Assembly: GCF_943193095.1 (NCBI RefSeq)
Contig: NZ_CALPCV010000001.1
Coordinates: 1 to 64,000, forward strand
Reading direction: 5' to 3'
DNA: 64,000 nt
Origin: Parasutterella muris
GTDB taxonomy: Bacteria > Pseudomonadota > Gammaproteobacteria > Burkholderiales > Burkholderiaceae_F
Shown here: piece by piece, positions 7,819-15,861 of the stretch
Position numbering within the stretch: position 1 is the first letter of the stretch
Layout: each line of letters begins with the position of its first letter
Notes under the pieces: generated by a model
Seen by the model: only the letters and a program-made list of their open reading frames with translations
What the model was told of the DNA's origin: nothing
The model's database searches: none
Translations under genes and position numbers: made by a program

Positions 7819-9556
7819 CTTTTATTTTCAGTCTTGACTTGAGAAGTTTGGTTTCAATGTTGTCCGGCCACTCTTTTTCAGCCTTCTTCAGTAATTCCAA
7901 AGCCCGACTCTTTTTCCCGGTTGTCCAATAAAGTTCTGTTAAATGGAGGTACACATCGAGTTCAGGTAATTTATCGAGTGCTTCGTTCAGATATTTTTCA
8001 GCTTCGGCATACTTCTTCTGTTTAAAAGCCAGCCAGCCCTTTGAATCAAGAATAAACGGATCCGTCGGGTCTAACTCATAGGCTCGATTGATATAGCGCT
8101 CAGCCTCCTTAATTCTTCTCGGAGCAGATTCAAGCAGTGAATAGCCAAGCGAGTTATATGCACCCGAGAAATCAGGGTCGATTTCAATCGCTTTCTTCAG
8201 GTGTTTTTCTGCAGTCTTCAGATCGCCGTCCTGCTCGGCAAGCATTGCGGCTTCGTAGTACATGCTTTTTGAGTAAGCGAGCTTTTTCAGTCCTTCATTC
8301 AGCGCCGCTTTAGCCTTTGCGCGATTATTCATCTCCAGATAGATTCGTGCCTCCAGGAGATACCTCTCCTCTGAAATTGCGTCATTCTCCGTACCGATTT
8401 GAGACAGGCTTTTTAGGGCTGCAGGGAAATCATTTTGGCGAGCATAGATATTTGCCATTTGGAGAAAAGCTGCGGAGGCCAGCTTTCCTGTTACTTTGGA
8501 GCAGTATTGGACAGCTTTAGGAAAATCTTTATCCTGAATCGCTGCATCGCTGAGCATTAGATAGGCTCTGGAGAGATTCTCATTCTGATCCGACTTGTTC
8601 TGATTTTGCTTCACAAAACCTTCCAGCAGCTCCTTTGCGGACTCAAAGCGTCTTAGTTCAAGCAGACTGGCGCTTGCAGAGAGAACGAATTCCGGGTCAT
8701 TGGTGTATTGCGAAACCAGTTTGTCAAAGGATTTGTAATCTCCTTTTTTAAGCAGAAGCTGCGTGTAAGCGTTTCTGGCAGCCTTGCTGCCAGGCTTTTT
8801 CTGAAGAAAATTAGTGAGAAGCTTCATCGCTTCTTCGGGCTGTACTCCGGCAAGCATTCCCGCAAGGACCGAAACGGTCTCCTCGTTGGCATTGATCGAG
8901 TACGCTTTTTTCGCGTATTCGAGGGCAGTATTCATGTTGCCGTTCAGCAGCTCGAGACGCGCAAGTCCCAGCTGGGTTTCATAGAGATCCCGGTATTTGA
9001 CGGTAGCCGACTGGAAAAACTGCAGGGCTTGTTTGCGGTCTTTCGCCAGGGCGAGCTGAGCCTGAAGTTCGAGGATGTTTTTTCCTCTTTCCGGAGAATT
9101 CTCCAGGTAGGCGGACTCAATCGGCAACGCGACAGCGTAGTTGCCGGAGAGAATGTTTGCAGACAAATAATGACGCTGGGCATCCCGGTTGGAAGGTGCG
9201 AGCTTGAGCCAAGTTGCTGTTGCCTGTCGGAATTCTTTCAGCGCGTTAGCCGCGACTGCAATTTGAACGGCTCGTTCGGCTAATCTGGGGTCTTTGGTTT
9301 CGTCAGCTATCGCGAGATAAGTGCGGAAAGCAGCGCCCGCCTGTCCGCGCTGAAGGGCGACTTCACTGGCTATGATTTGAAAAAGCAGTCGGCTGTTGAG
9401 GTGAACTTTTGGTATTTCACTATCACTGCTGAGTTGTTTTTCAGCCTTATTAGCCTCTTTTACTCCGGTTTCCTGAGCATAACCGGTCTGAATCCCGAGG
9501 CCGATCAGCGCGAGCATAGCCGCCGCAATCTTTATTTTTATTAACACGCCCTTCAT
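7802..9556 (-). CDS. Secreted tetratricopeptide-repeat protein
   Basis: The 584-residue protein has an N-terminal signal peptide (hydrophobic segment at about residues 8-27, likely cleavage after GYAQ). A long array of degenerate TPR helices follows from about residue 50 to the end. The clearest units are near 455-550 (AEKHLKKAIEIDPDFSGAYN, ERYINRAYELDPTDPFILDS). It is probably periplasmic or envelope-attached and acts by protein-protein contacts. No partner can be named. A TPR gene ahead of lolB-ispE is common in Burkholderiales. Its stop overlaps lolB by 17 bases. The start codon lies inside a long-range inverted repeat, listed separately. Confidence 0.9.
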   Translation of the reverse strand: MKGVLIKIKIAAAMLALIGLGIQTGYAQETGVKEANKAEKQLSSDSEIPKVHLNSRLLFQIIASEVALQRGQAGAAFRTYLAIADETKDPRLAERAVQIAVAANALKEFRQATATWLKLAPSNRDAQRHYLSANILSGNYAVALPIESAYLENSPERGKNILELQAQLALAKDRKQALQFFQSATVKYRDLYETQLGLARLELLNGNMNTALEYAKKAYSINANEETVSVLAGMLAGVQPEEAMKLLTNFLQKKPGSKAARNAYTQLLLKKGDYKSFDKLVSQYTNDPEFVLSASASLLELRRFESAKELLEGFVKQNQNKSDQNENLSRAYLMLSDAAIQDKDFPKAVQYCSKVTGKLASAAFLQMANIYARQNDFPAALKSLSQIGTENDAISEERYLLEARIYLEMNNRAKAKAALNEGLKKLAYSKSMYYEAAMLAEQDGDLKTAEKHLKKAIEIDPDFSGAYNSLGYSLLESAPRRIKEAERYINRAYELDPTDPFILDSKGWLAFKQKKYAEAEKYLNEALDKLPELDVYLHLTELYWTTGKKSRALELLKKAEKEWPDNIETKLLKSRLKIKDAAAK

Positions 9557-9627
9557 CCGAATGGAATTAAATAGAACTAGACGGAGAAAGTTTAGCCCAA
9601 TTAGTTCGGCCCAAGCATGAAGGGCGT
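9546..9627 (-). promoter_or_regulatory. Inverted repeat masking the TPR-gene start codon
   Basis: Read on the minus strand, ACGCCCTTCAT (9627-9617) in the leader is perfectly complementary to ATGAAGGGCGT (9556-9546), which is the start codon and next codons of the TPR gene. The 60 bases between them would form the loop. No strong ribosome-binding site is seen just before the start. If both arms are in the mRNA, pairing would hide the start codon. Confidence 0.4.
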
Positions 9628-9646
9628 ATTAAGTTACCCGTTTAGA

Positions 9647-10933
9647 TTACTTTCTTTTTGGTAAAAGAGGCAGAGTTTCAGCCTCGAGACCGACAAGAGC
9701 AAGTGCGCTCAGGAATGTGAGCTGAGGGCCGAGGTAGGAATCTGTCGGGTCATACCATTCTTTTAGGGAGTGGTTATAGCCCTCTTTTCCACCGCCTCCA
9801 AGCGTAGTAGCTGGAATACCAAGGCTCAATGCAACGTTTTGGTCGGTACTTGCACAGCCGTATGTGGTGAGAGCAATTCCGAGATGGTTCATAGAGGCAC
9901 GAGCCGCAAGGAGGATCGGGCTGTCGTTTTGCTGATCTCCGGCAGGACGGTGTCCGATAGGTTCAATGCTCAGTTTTATTTTCGTCTCTTCTGTCGCGTT
10001 CCAGCGCTTGTTTTCGGCTTCGCAAGCTTCTTCGAAGATCGGGAGAATACGTTCAACAAGTTTGTTCAGCTCATCGTTGTTGATTGAGCGGGTATCGAGT
10101 TCCAGCTGAGCCTTTGCGGGGATCGCATTGATTGAACTTCCGCCCTGAACAGTACCGACGGAGAAGGTCGTTTTTGGCGACTCGGAAACCTGAAGGTCAG
10201 CGATTTTCGCGATTGCGCGGCCGAGCGCATGGTTGGCATTCGGAATACCGAAATTGCTCCAGCTGTGTCCTCCGGGGCCGCTGAATGTGACGCGGAATCG
10301 GCGGGAGCCGGTGGAGCCGTGAAGCAGTACGCCGACATCGGCACCGTCAACGGAAATAAAACCGTCGATATGTTCTTCTCCGGCAGCAAAAAGGTGTTTG
10401 GAGCCGCGTAAGTCGCCGTTTCCCTCTTCACCGACGGTGGCAATAAAAAGAAGGTCGCCTTCGGTTTTAATGTCAAAAGCGTTAAGTGTTCGCAGAACTT
10501 CTAAAAGAACCGCAAGACCTCTGGCATCGTCGGAAATACCGGGGGCATAGAGAATGCCGTTTTCCCGACGGACTTTAACGTTTGTGCCCTTTGGAAAAAC
10601 GGTGTCAAGGTGCGCACCCAGCACCAGGCGGGGGCCGTTTCCGTTTCCGGGACGAACGCCGATAACATTACCGATGCCGTCAATTCGGACATTCTTAAGG
10701 CCAAGTTCCTTCAATTGACGCGCAAAGTATTCAGCGCGAGCTTCTTCATGGAATGGGGGCGCTTCAACTTCAGTCAGACTGATCTGATCCTCAATCGTCA
10801 GAGTTTCATCTTTTTTAATTTGTTCCAGAGCGCTTTTAATGATCGGTATCAGGGAGAGCCGATCAAGTGTATCAGTGACAATGGAAGGGACCGGCGCGAG
10901 CGCGGCAGCCTGAGGTGATGCAGATGCAGTCAT
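9647..10933 (-). CDS. M20-family metallopeptidase (tripeptidase T-like)
   Basis: This 428-residue M20/M25/M40 zinc peptidase carries the metal ligands in order: GAHLDTVFP (His and Asp), GISDDARG (bridging Asp), GEEGNGDLRG (catalytic Glu-Glu) and GGGGKEGYNHSLKEWYD (C-terminal His). The dimerisation or lid domain around residues 215-335 contains FSGPGGHSWSNFG. There is no obvious signal peptide, so it is probably cytosolic. It could be an aminotripeptidase or a hydrolase of small acylated amino acids. Substrate cannot be read from sequence. It stands alone, divergent from ahpC, with 90 bases before the TPR gene. Confidence 0.88.
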   Translation of the reverse strand: MTASASPQAAALAPVPSIVTDTLDRLSLIPIIKSALEQIKKDETLTIEDQISLTEVEAPPFHEEARAEYFARQLKELGLKNVRIDGIGNVIGVRPGNGNGPRLVLGAHLDTVFPKGTNVKVRRENGILYAPGISDDARGLAVLLEVLRTLNAFDIKTEGDLLFIATVGEEGNGDLRGSKHLFAAGEEHIDGFISVDGADVGVLLHGSTGSRRFRVTFSGPGGHSWSNFGIPNANHALGRAIAKIADLQVSESPKTTFSVGTVQGGSSINAIPAKAQLELDTRSINNDELNKLVERILPIFEEACEAENKRWNATEETKIKLSIEPIGHRPAGDQQNDSPILLAARASMNHLGIALTTYGCASTDQNVALSLGIPATTLGGGGKEGYNHSLKEWYDPTDSYLGPQLTFLSALALVGLEAETLPLLPKRK

Positions 10934-11158
10934 TGGTGGGTAACTCCTCTAAAAGCGCCTATCTTATGAAGATTTGTTCGAATAAGCAAGAAATATGGAG
11001 TTACAAAGAAAAAATTGAAATAAATGATATTTAACTTATTGAATATAAATAGAATATATAAGTTGTTATTAAAAGAAACCCCATAATGGCCAGTAAGGGG
11101 TTTGATTTGCCGGAAGTTGTCCGATATTGTTGTCGCACTTTTATTAAAGGAGAAATGA
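10934..11158. promoter_or_regulatory. AT-rich divergent control region for M20 peptidase and ahpC
   Basis: The 225 bases between the divergent genes are strongly AT-rich from about 10975 to 11075, consistent with promoters for both sides. I cannot assign -35 and -10 boxes with confidence. A hairpin with arms AAACCCC (11076-11082) and GGGGTTT (11097-11103) lies between the AT-rich part and ahpC. The ahpC ribosome site is AAAGGAGAA just before the ATG. Confidence 0.45.
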
Positions 11159-11722
11159 ATGTCCCTTATCGGAACACAGCTTCAGCCGTTCACAGCTGAG
11201 GCTTTTGAAAAATTCGAATTCAAGACCATCACTGACGCCGATCTGAAAGGTAAGTGGTCTGTTGTTTTCTTCTACCCGGCTGACTTCACATTTGTCTGCC
11301 CGACAGAGCTTGAAGATCTCGCTGACAACTATGCTGAATTCCAGAAGATCGGCTGCGAAATTTACTCTGTTTCCACAGATACGCATTTTGCTCACAAAGC
11401 TTGGCACGACTCTTCTGAAGCCATTAAAAAGGTTCAGTTCCCGATGCTTGGCGATCCGACAGGTCAGCTCTCTCGCAATTTCGGCGTGATGATTGAGTCT
11501 GCCGGTCTTGCTCAGCGCGGCACTTTCGTGATCAATCCGAACGGCCGTATCGTTGCCTGCGAAATCCATGACGAAGGCATCGGTCGTGACGCTAAGGAAC
11601 TTCTGCGCAAGGTTCAGGCTGCTCAGTTCATTGAAGCCAACCCCGGCATGGTCTGCCCGGCCAAATGGAAACCCGGTAAAGACACTCTGAAGCCGTCTAT
11701 CGACCTCGTCGGTGCGATCTAA
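11159..11722 (+). CDS. ahpC: Alkyl hydroperoxide reductase subunit C (2-Cys peroxiredoxin)
   Basis: It reduces hydrogen peroxide and organic hydroperoxides in the cytosol. The 187-residue protein has the peroxidatic Cys47 in FTFVCPTE and the resolving cysteine near residue 166 in GMVCPAKW, as in typical AhpC dimers or decamers. The start follows a strong AAAGGAGAA site. It is a single-gene unit with its own terminator. No ahpF or thioredoxin reductase gene is adjacent, so the electron donor is encoded elsewhere. Codons look well adapted, suggesting high expression. Confidence 0.97.
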   Translation: MSLIGTQLQPFTAEAFEKFEFKTITDADLKGKWSVVFFYPADFTFVCPTELEDLADNYAEFQKIGCEIYSVSTDTHFAHKAWHDSSEAIKKVQFPMLGDPTGQLSRNFGVMIESAGLAQRGTFVINPNGRIVACEIHDEGIGRDAKELLRKVQAAQFIEANPGMVCPAKWKPGKDTLKPSIDLVGAI

Positions 11723-11770
11723 GACAGAGTCTCGCTTATACAAAGCGATTTTGTCTGATTCATAGTTTCC

Positions 11771-11810
11771 AAACCCTCCGTCGGAATCTCCTTCGGAGGG
11801 TTTCTTGTTT
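11771..11810 (+). terminator. ahpC terminator
   Basis: AAACCCTCCG (11771-11780) pairs with CGGAGGGTTT (11794-11803) around a 13-base loop, followed by CTTGTTT. It lies about 50 bases after the ahpC stop and between convergent genes. Confidence 0.88.
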
Positions 11811-11845
11811 GCTTCAGACGGTCTGCGCAGGCGGCCTTAGCGCAG

Positions 11846-12340
11846 TTACTTTACATTCCCTTTCAGTAGCAGTCCGAGTACCCCTGCGGTCAGCTCTTCA
11901 TCTTTTAATTTCCACGCGTTATGGATGAGCCCCTGTATTTCGCGCGGGTGTTCCAATTTTCTTTCTGCCTTTTCCTTTAAATCTTCTTTATACGTGAAGT
12001 GCAGCGCGTACTGACCGTTGTCATTGCGCACGATTCTGATTTCGAGTGTGGATCTCGGATTATGCGCAGCCGAGTCAATTGTCGTAAGAACGCGATCCTC
12101 AGGGAAAAATTCGAGCACTTCTTCAATGCAGTGGCCGCTGTGCATCTGCACGCGCAGTTTCTGGGTTATTTTCCCAGGTTCTTCTTTGCGTTCGATCGCC
12201 TCGATTTCGGTAAAGAGGTCACTGAATTTATGTCGATTCAGTAAGACGTAAGTCAGCGCCTGCCATACCTGCTCACGCTCGAAGCGGTTTTCTTCACTTC
12301 CGATTTTTACTTCATGTTCCAACACGATCTGCATCGTCAT
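11846..12340 (-). CDS. DUF1857-like (SRPBCC-fold) protein
   Basis: The 164-residue cytosolic protein has features I associate with the DUF1857 family: an N-terminal FEREQVWQALTY helix, then IEAIERKEEPGKITQKLRVQ and a long C-terminal helix. This suggests a START/SRPBCC ligand-binding fold. The ligand is unknown. Its first 29 bases overlap the aapM gene, so it is translationally coupled to an amino-acid transporter, in the place where the transporter ATPase gene usually lies. A second Met at residue 3 could also be the start. Family assignment is by eye. Confidence 0.65.
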   Translation of the reverse strand: MTMQIVLEHEVKIGSEENRFEREQVWQALTYVLLNRHKFSDLFTEIEAIERKEEPGKITQKLRVQMHSGHCIEEVLEFFPEDRVLTTIDSAAHNPRSTLEIRIVRNDNGQYALHFTYKEDLKEKAERKLEHPREIQGLIHNAWKLKDEELTAGVLGLLLKGNVK

Positions 12341-13436
12341 TTTTTTGTCCTTCCTGAGCCGCCATTTGTTTCTTTTTTAGAATTCGCTGTTCCAGCCAAA
12401 CACTGTAGCGGGACATAATAAAGCTGAATACAAAGTAGATTATGGCGATGAACAAATACCCTTCAAGGAAGAAGTTGCGCCAATTGGGATCACCCAAAGC
12501 GAGACGAAGGCTTCCGGTGAGGTCATACATGGAGACGATCGTGACAAGGGAAGTGTCCATGAAGGTTGAAAGCAGATTATTGACAAAAGCCGGGATAATC
12601 GCGGCGAGCGCCTGCGGCAGGATCGCTGAAACATAAGTCTGAAACTTATTCAGTCCGAGTGCGGCCGCGGCCTCAAACTGCCCCTTCGGTATGGTCTGCA
12701 GACCGCCTCGGACGGTTTCAGCCATATAAGCGGCCTGAAACAGCACGATACCGATGACGATTCGCCAGAACGCATCGATTCTCCAGCCCGGCGGGAGAAT
12801 GAGCGGGAAGATGAAAGAGGCCACGAAGAGAACTGTAATCAGCGGCACGCCGCGGACCAATTCGATATAACCGATGCAGATATTACGGATGACGGTTAGT
12901 TTGGAAGTGCGACCGATCGCAAGAAGAATGCCGATCGGAGCTGAAGCCGTCATGCCGAAAAGCGTCAGAATGATTGTCAGAGGCAGGCCGCCCCAATAGT
13001 CCGGGTCGATGGAGCTCAGGCCGAAAATACCTCCTCTCATGAAGATGAAAAACGCTGCCAGAGCGGCGAGCCAGAGTGCACCGAGGATCTTTATACCGGT
13101 CTTGGTCCAGGTTTGAGGGAATGCGGAGACAAACAGCATAAGAAGGACTGCGCTGGTGCCGACGGCGGACCGCCATTGTTCATCGTAGGGGAAGCGGCCG
13201 AAAATGATCAGACGCCACTTTTCCGCGACAAATCCCCAGCAGGCTCCGTCATGATTTTTCAGACAGGCCTGAAAGTCAGCTCTGAAAATAGCGTCGGAAA
13301 CACCCCATTTCCAAGCGTACCAGCCTGCGGCACCCACGAATAGAAATAGCCCGAGCGTGATTACGGAAGCGATTGGAGAATAAAAGAGCGAAGAGCGCAG
13401 AGAGTATGCCAGTCCGCGGTTTTGATGATGTTTCAT
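12312..13436 (-). CDS. aapM: General L-amino-acid ABC transporter permease AapM
   Basis: The 374-residue inner-membrane protein belongs to the HisM/GlnP permease family. Several membrane segments precede the permease core. The EAA loop region (ETVRGGLQTIPKGQFEAAAALGLNKFQT), where the ATPase docks, lies near residues 240-270. The long N-terminal part before the core domain is characteristic of AapM/BztC rather than short polar amino-acid permeases. It overlaps aapQ by 4 bases and the DUF1857 gene by 29 bases. No ATPase gene (aapP) follows. Confidence 0.92.
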   Translation of the reverse strand: MKHHQNRGLAYSLRSSLFYSPIASVITLGLFLFVGAAGWYAWKWGVSDAIFRADFQACLKNHDGACWGFVAEKWRLIIFGRFPYDEQWRSAVGTSAVLLMLFVSAFPQTWTKTGIKILGALWLAALAAFFIFMRGGIFGLSSIDPDYWGGLPLTIILTLFGMTASAPIGILLAIGRTSKLTVIRNICIGYIELVRGVPLITVLFVASFIFPLILPPGWRIDAFWRIVIGIVLFQAAYMAETVRGGLQTIPKGQFEAAAALGLNKFQTYVSAILPQALAAIIPAFVNNLLSTFMDTSLVTIVSMYDLTGSLRLALGDPNWRNFFLEGYLFIAIIYFVFSFIMSRYSVWLEQRILKKKQMAAQEGQKNDDADRVGT

Positions 13437-14590
13437 CGCGCCCCCCTGGTCACCAAAGCATTAACTTTATTCATCAGGACGGAAATAATGAGGTTCAGGA
13501 CCAGATATACCGACATGATGATGACGATGACTTCCAGTGCCTGTCCGTTTAAGTTGATCGTTGAATTGCCGATCGACACAAGATCCGGATAGCCGACCAC
13601 CACCGCCAAGGAAGAGTTCTTTGTCAGATTCATATACTGACTGGCAAGCGGAGGTACAGCGAGTTTGAGGGCCTGAGGAAAGATAACGTAGCTGACGGTT
13701 TCCATCTGCGTCATGCCGAGTGAAAGAGCCGCGTTCCATTGTCCCTTAGGGACTGCGAGTACGCCGGCACGAATAATCTCTGCAATTGCTGAGGAGGTGA
13801 ACAGTGTCAGACCGATCCAAAGAGCAAGGAATTCCGGAGAAAGGGAGCTGCCGCCTTCGATCGCAAAACCCTGAAGTTCAGGTTTGGACCAGCCGAAAAT
13901 AATGCCCGCGGCGAACCAGACCGCGCCGCCCGCCAATAAGGCGCAGCCGAGCGCTAATGTACTGGAGATCAGGCCGGTATAAGTTTTAATAAAAGTTCTT
14001 CTGCAGAAAATAAAACACAGGATCGCTGAAACGGCTGAGGCTGCGGCGGCTGCATGAAAATCTGTCGGGACTGCGTACTGCAGTCCGGCTTTGGAAAGCA
14101 GGGCCCAAGAGCCGAAATGCAGCGCTTCCGTTGAATCGGGAAGCAGTTCCGTGATCAGCAGATAGATCAGCAGCAACTGAACGATAAGAGGGATGTTTCG
14201 ATAGAACTCGACATGCGCCGCCCCCAGAAACTTCAGCAGCGGATGTTTGGACAGTCTCATTAAGCCGACGATGATGCCGAGGACTGTGGCGGTAATAATG
14301 GAAACTGCCGCAACACGAATGGTATTGAGCAGGCCGGCCAAAAACGCTCGTCCGTACGATTCTGTCGAGCTGAAGCTGATGAGCGATTCTCCCAGTTCAA
14401 AACCCGCGCTCTCGCTTAGGAAACCGAAGCCGGAATGAATATTTCTTGCTACGAGGTTGGATGAGATGTTAAATGCGAAGCTTCCGAAAATTACTAAAAG
14501 CGCAGCAAGCAGAATGAACTGCCAGATAAACGCTTTCTTTTTTCTTGATTTCTCCCGCCTGTGGAAAGCCTCGTCGCCGTGCCGATTCAT
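13433..14590 (-). CDS. aapQ: General L-amino-acid ABC transporter permease AapQ
   Basis: The 385-residue partner of AapM forms the other half of the membrane channel. A hydrophobic segment lies near residues 25-45. The split permease domain has a large insertion, and the EAA motif (EIIRAGVLAVPKGQWNAALSLGMTQMET) lies near residues 270-300. Length and large insertion match AapQ/BztB. The start is 74 bases downstream of the aapJ stop, after a stem-loop, and its end overlaps aapM by 4 bases. Confidence 0.92.
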   Translation of the reverse strand: MNRHGDEAFHRREKSRKKKAFIWQFILLAALLVIFGSFAFNISSNLVARNIHSGFGFLSESAGFELGESLISFSSTESYGRAFLAGLLNTIRVAAVSIITATVLGIIVGLMRLSKHPLLKFLGAAHVEFYRNIPLIVQLLLIYLLITELLPDSTEALHFGSWALLSKAGLQYAVPTDFHAAAAASAVSAILCFIFCRRTFIKTYTGLISSTLALGCALLAGGAVWFAAGIIFGWSKPELQGFAIEGGSSLSPEFLALWIGLTLFTSSAIAEIIRAGVLAVPKGQWNAALSLGMTQMETVSYVIFPQALKLAVPPLASQYMNLTKNSSLAVVVGYPDLVSIGNSTINLNGQALEVIVIIMSVYLVLNLIISVLMNKVNALVTRGAR

Positions 14591-14608
14591 AGTTTTAATA
14601 ATAATGAT

Positions 14609-14633
14609 GAGACAGGTCGGACAGACCTGCCTC
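14609..14633 (-). promoter_or_regulatory. Intercistronic stem-loop between aapJ and aapQ
   Basis: GAGACAGGTC (14609-14618) and GACCTGCCTC (14624-14633) form a 10-bp stem with one mismatch or G-U pair and a five-base loop. No T run follows on the minus strand. Such a hairpin after the binding-protein gene commonly protects the upstream message, so that more binding protein than permease is made. That role is inferred. Confidence 0.6.
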
Positions 14634-14664
14634 AGTGATAGCTGTTATTAGTCGAAACTAGATT

Positions 14665-15687
14665 TTAGCGGACAGGAGGCGCATACAGGATGCCGCCGTT
14701 AGTCCACTGGTTGTTGATACCGCGGGGCAGAGCAAGCGGAGTCTTCGGTCCGAGATTTTTTTCGAAGCTCTCACCGTAATTGCCGACCTGTTTGACGATG
14801 CGATAGGACCAATCCTTGTCCAGACCGAGAAGTTTGCCGGTATCGTCGCCTGCACCAGTCAGACGCTTCACATTGGGGTCGGTGCTGGTTTTACGTAGCT
14901 CGTCGACATTAGCGGATGTAATGCCTTTTTCTTCGGCCTCAATCATGGCGTTCAGCACCCAGCGGGCGATCTGGAACCATTCATTATCACCGCGGCGAAC
15001 GGCAGGTCCGAGCGGTTCTTTGGAGATGACTTCAGGAAGAATAATGTAGTCATCAGGGTTGGCGGCCTTTGTTCTGGCGCCGGCGAGGTCGCTCATGTCA
15101 GTGGTGTAAACCTGGCAGCGTCCGGAGAGGAAAGCGCCCTGAGTTGCTTCAGTGGTATCAAAGACTACAGCCTTGTATTTCATGTTGTTGGACTTGAAAT
15201 AGTCGGCGACGCTCGGTTCGCTGCTGGTTCCGGACTGTACGCAGATAGTGGCGCCGTTAAGCTGTTTGGCAGACTTGACGTTCAGTTTCTTCGGAACCAG
15301 GAAGCCCTGTCCGTCATAGTAGTTAGTGCCGACGAAGACTGCGCCTAAGGAGGCGTCACGAGTCAGGTTCCAGGTAGTGTTGCGGGCGAGCACGTCGATT
15401 TCTCCGGCCTGAAGCGCAGAGAAGCGCTGTGGAGAGTTGAGGGGAACGAACTTAACTTTGGTTGCATCGCCCAGGACCGCGGCGGCCAGAGCGCGGCAGT
15501 AATCAACATCCAGACCGGTCCAGTTTCCCTGGCTGTCAGCGTTTGAGAAGCCGGGCGCAGCAGTGTTCACGCCGCAGACGACGACTCCGCTGGATTTAAC
15601 TTTGTCCAGAACGGTGCCCGCGGAGGCGGCTGCGGCAAAGGCGAACGAAGCCGCGACAAGGCCCGCGGCAGTCAGTGTTTTTTTCAT
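14665..15687 (-). CDS. aapJ: General L-amino-acid ABC transporter substrate-binding protein AapJ
   Basis: The 340-residue periplasmic protein captures amino acids for AapQM. A signal peptide spans about residues 1-23 (MKKTLTAAGLVAASFAFAAA, cleavage after ASA). The mature part has the family-3 solute-binding pattern GLDVDYCRALAAAVLG and later VPLNSPQRFSALQAGEIDVL. The start at 15687 has GGAGAAAT eight bases upstream. The frame opens further, to 15714, but that adds residues before a perfect signal peptide. It is the first gene of the operon, followed by a stem-loop. Confidence 0.93.
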   Translation of the reverse strand: MKKTLTAAGLVAASFAFAAAASAGTVLDKVKSSGVVVCGVNTAAPGFSNADSQGNWTGLDVDYCRALAAAVLGDATKVKFVPLNSPQRFSALQAGEIDVLARNTTWNLTRDASLGAVFVGTNYYDGQGFLVPKKLNVKSAKQLNGATICVQSGTSSEPSVADYFKSNNMKYKAVVFDTTEATQGAFLSGRCQVYTTDMSDLAGARTKAANPDDYIILPEVISKEPLGPAVRRGDNEWFQIARWVLNAMIEAEEKGITSANVDELRKTSTDPNVKRLTGAGDDTGKLLGLDKDWSYRIVKQVGNYGESFEKNLGPKTPLALPRGINNQWTNGGILYAPPVR

Positions 15688-15861
15688 TTTGATTTCTCCA
15701 AATGGAATTAACAACGTAATTATTTTTTACCATAAGCAGCACGCCGGAAAATGTTTTTCAGGGACTAAATTCAATGTCCGCATCTGCCCATTTTTAGTCT
15801 GGGCTTCAACATATTCGGGACAAACAGTAGAGACTAATCAAATCTCTAAAGAGGACTTGTT

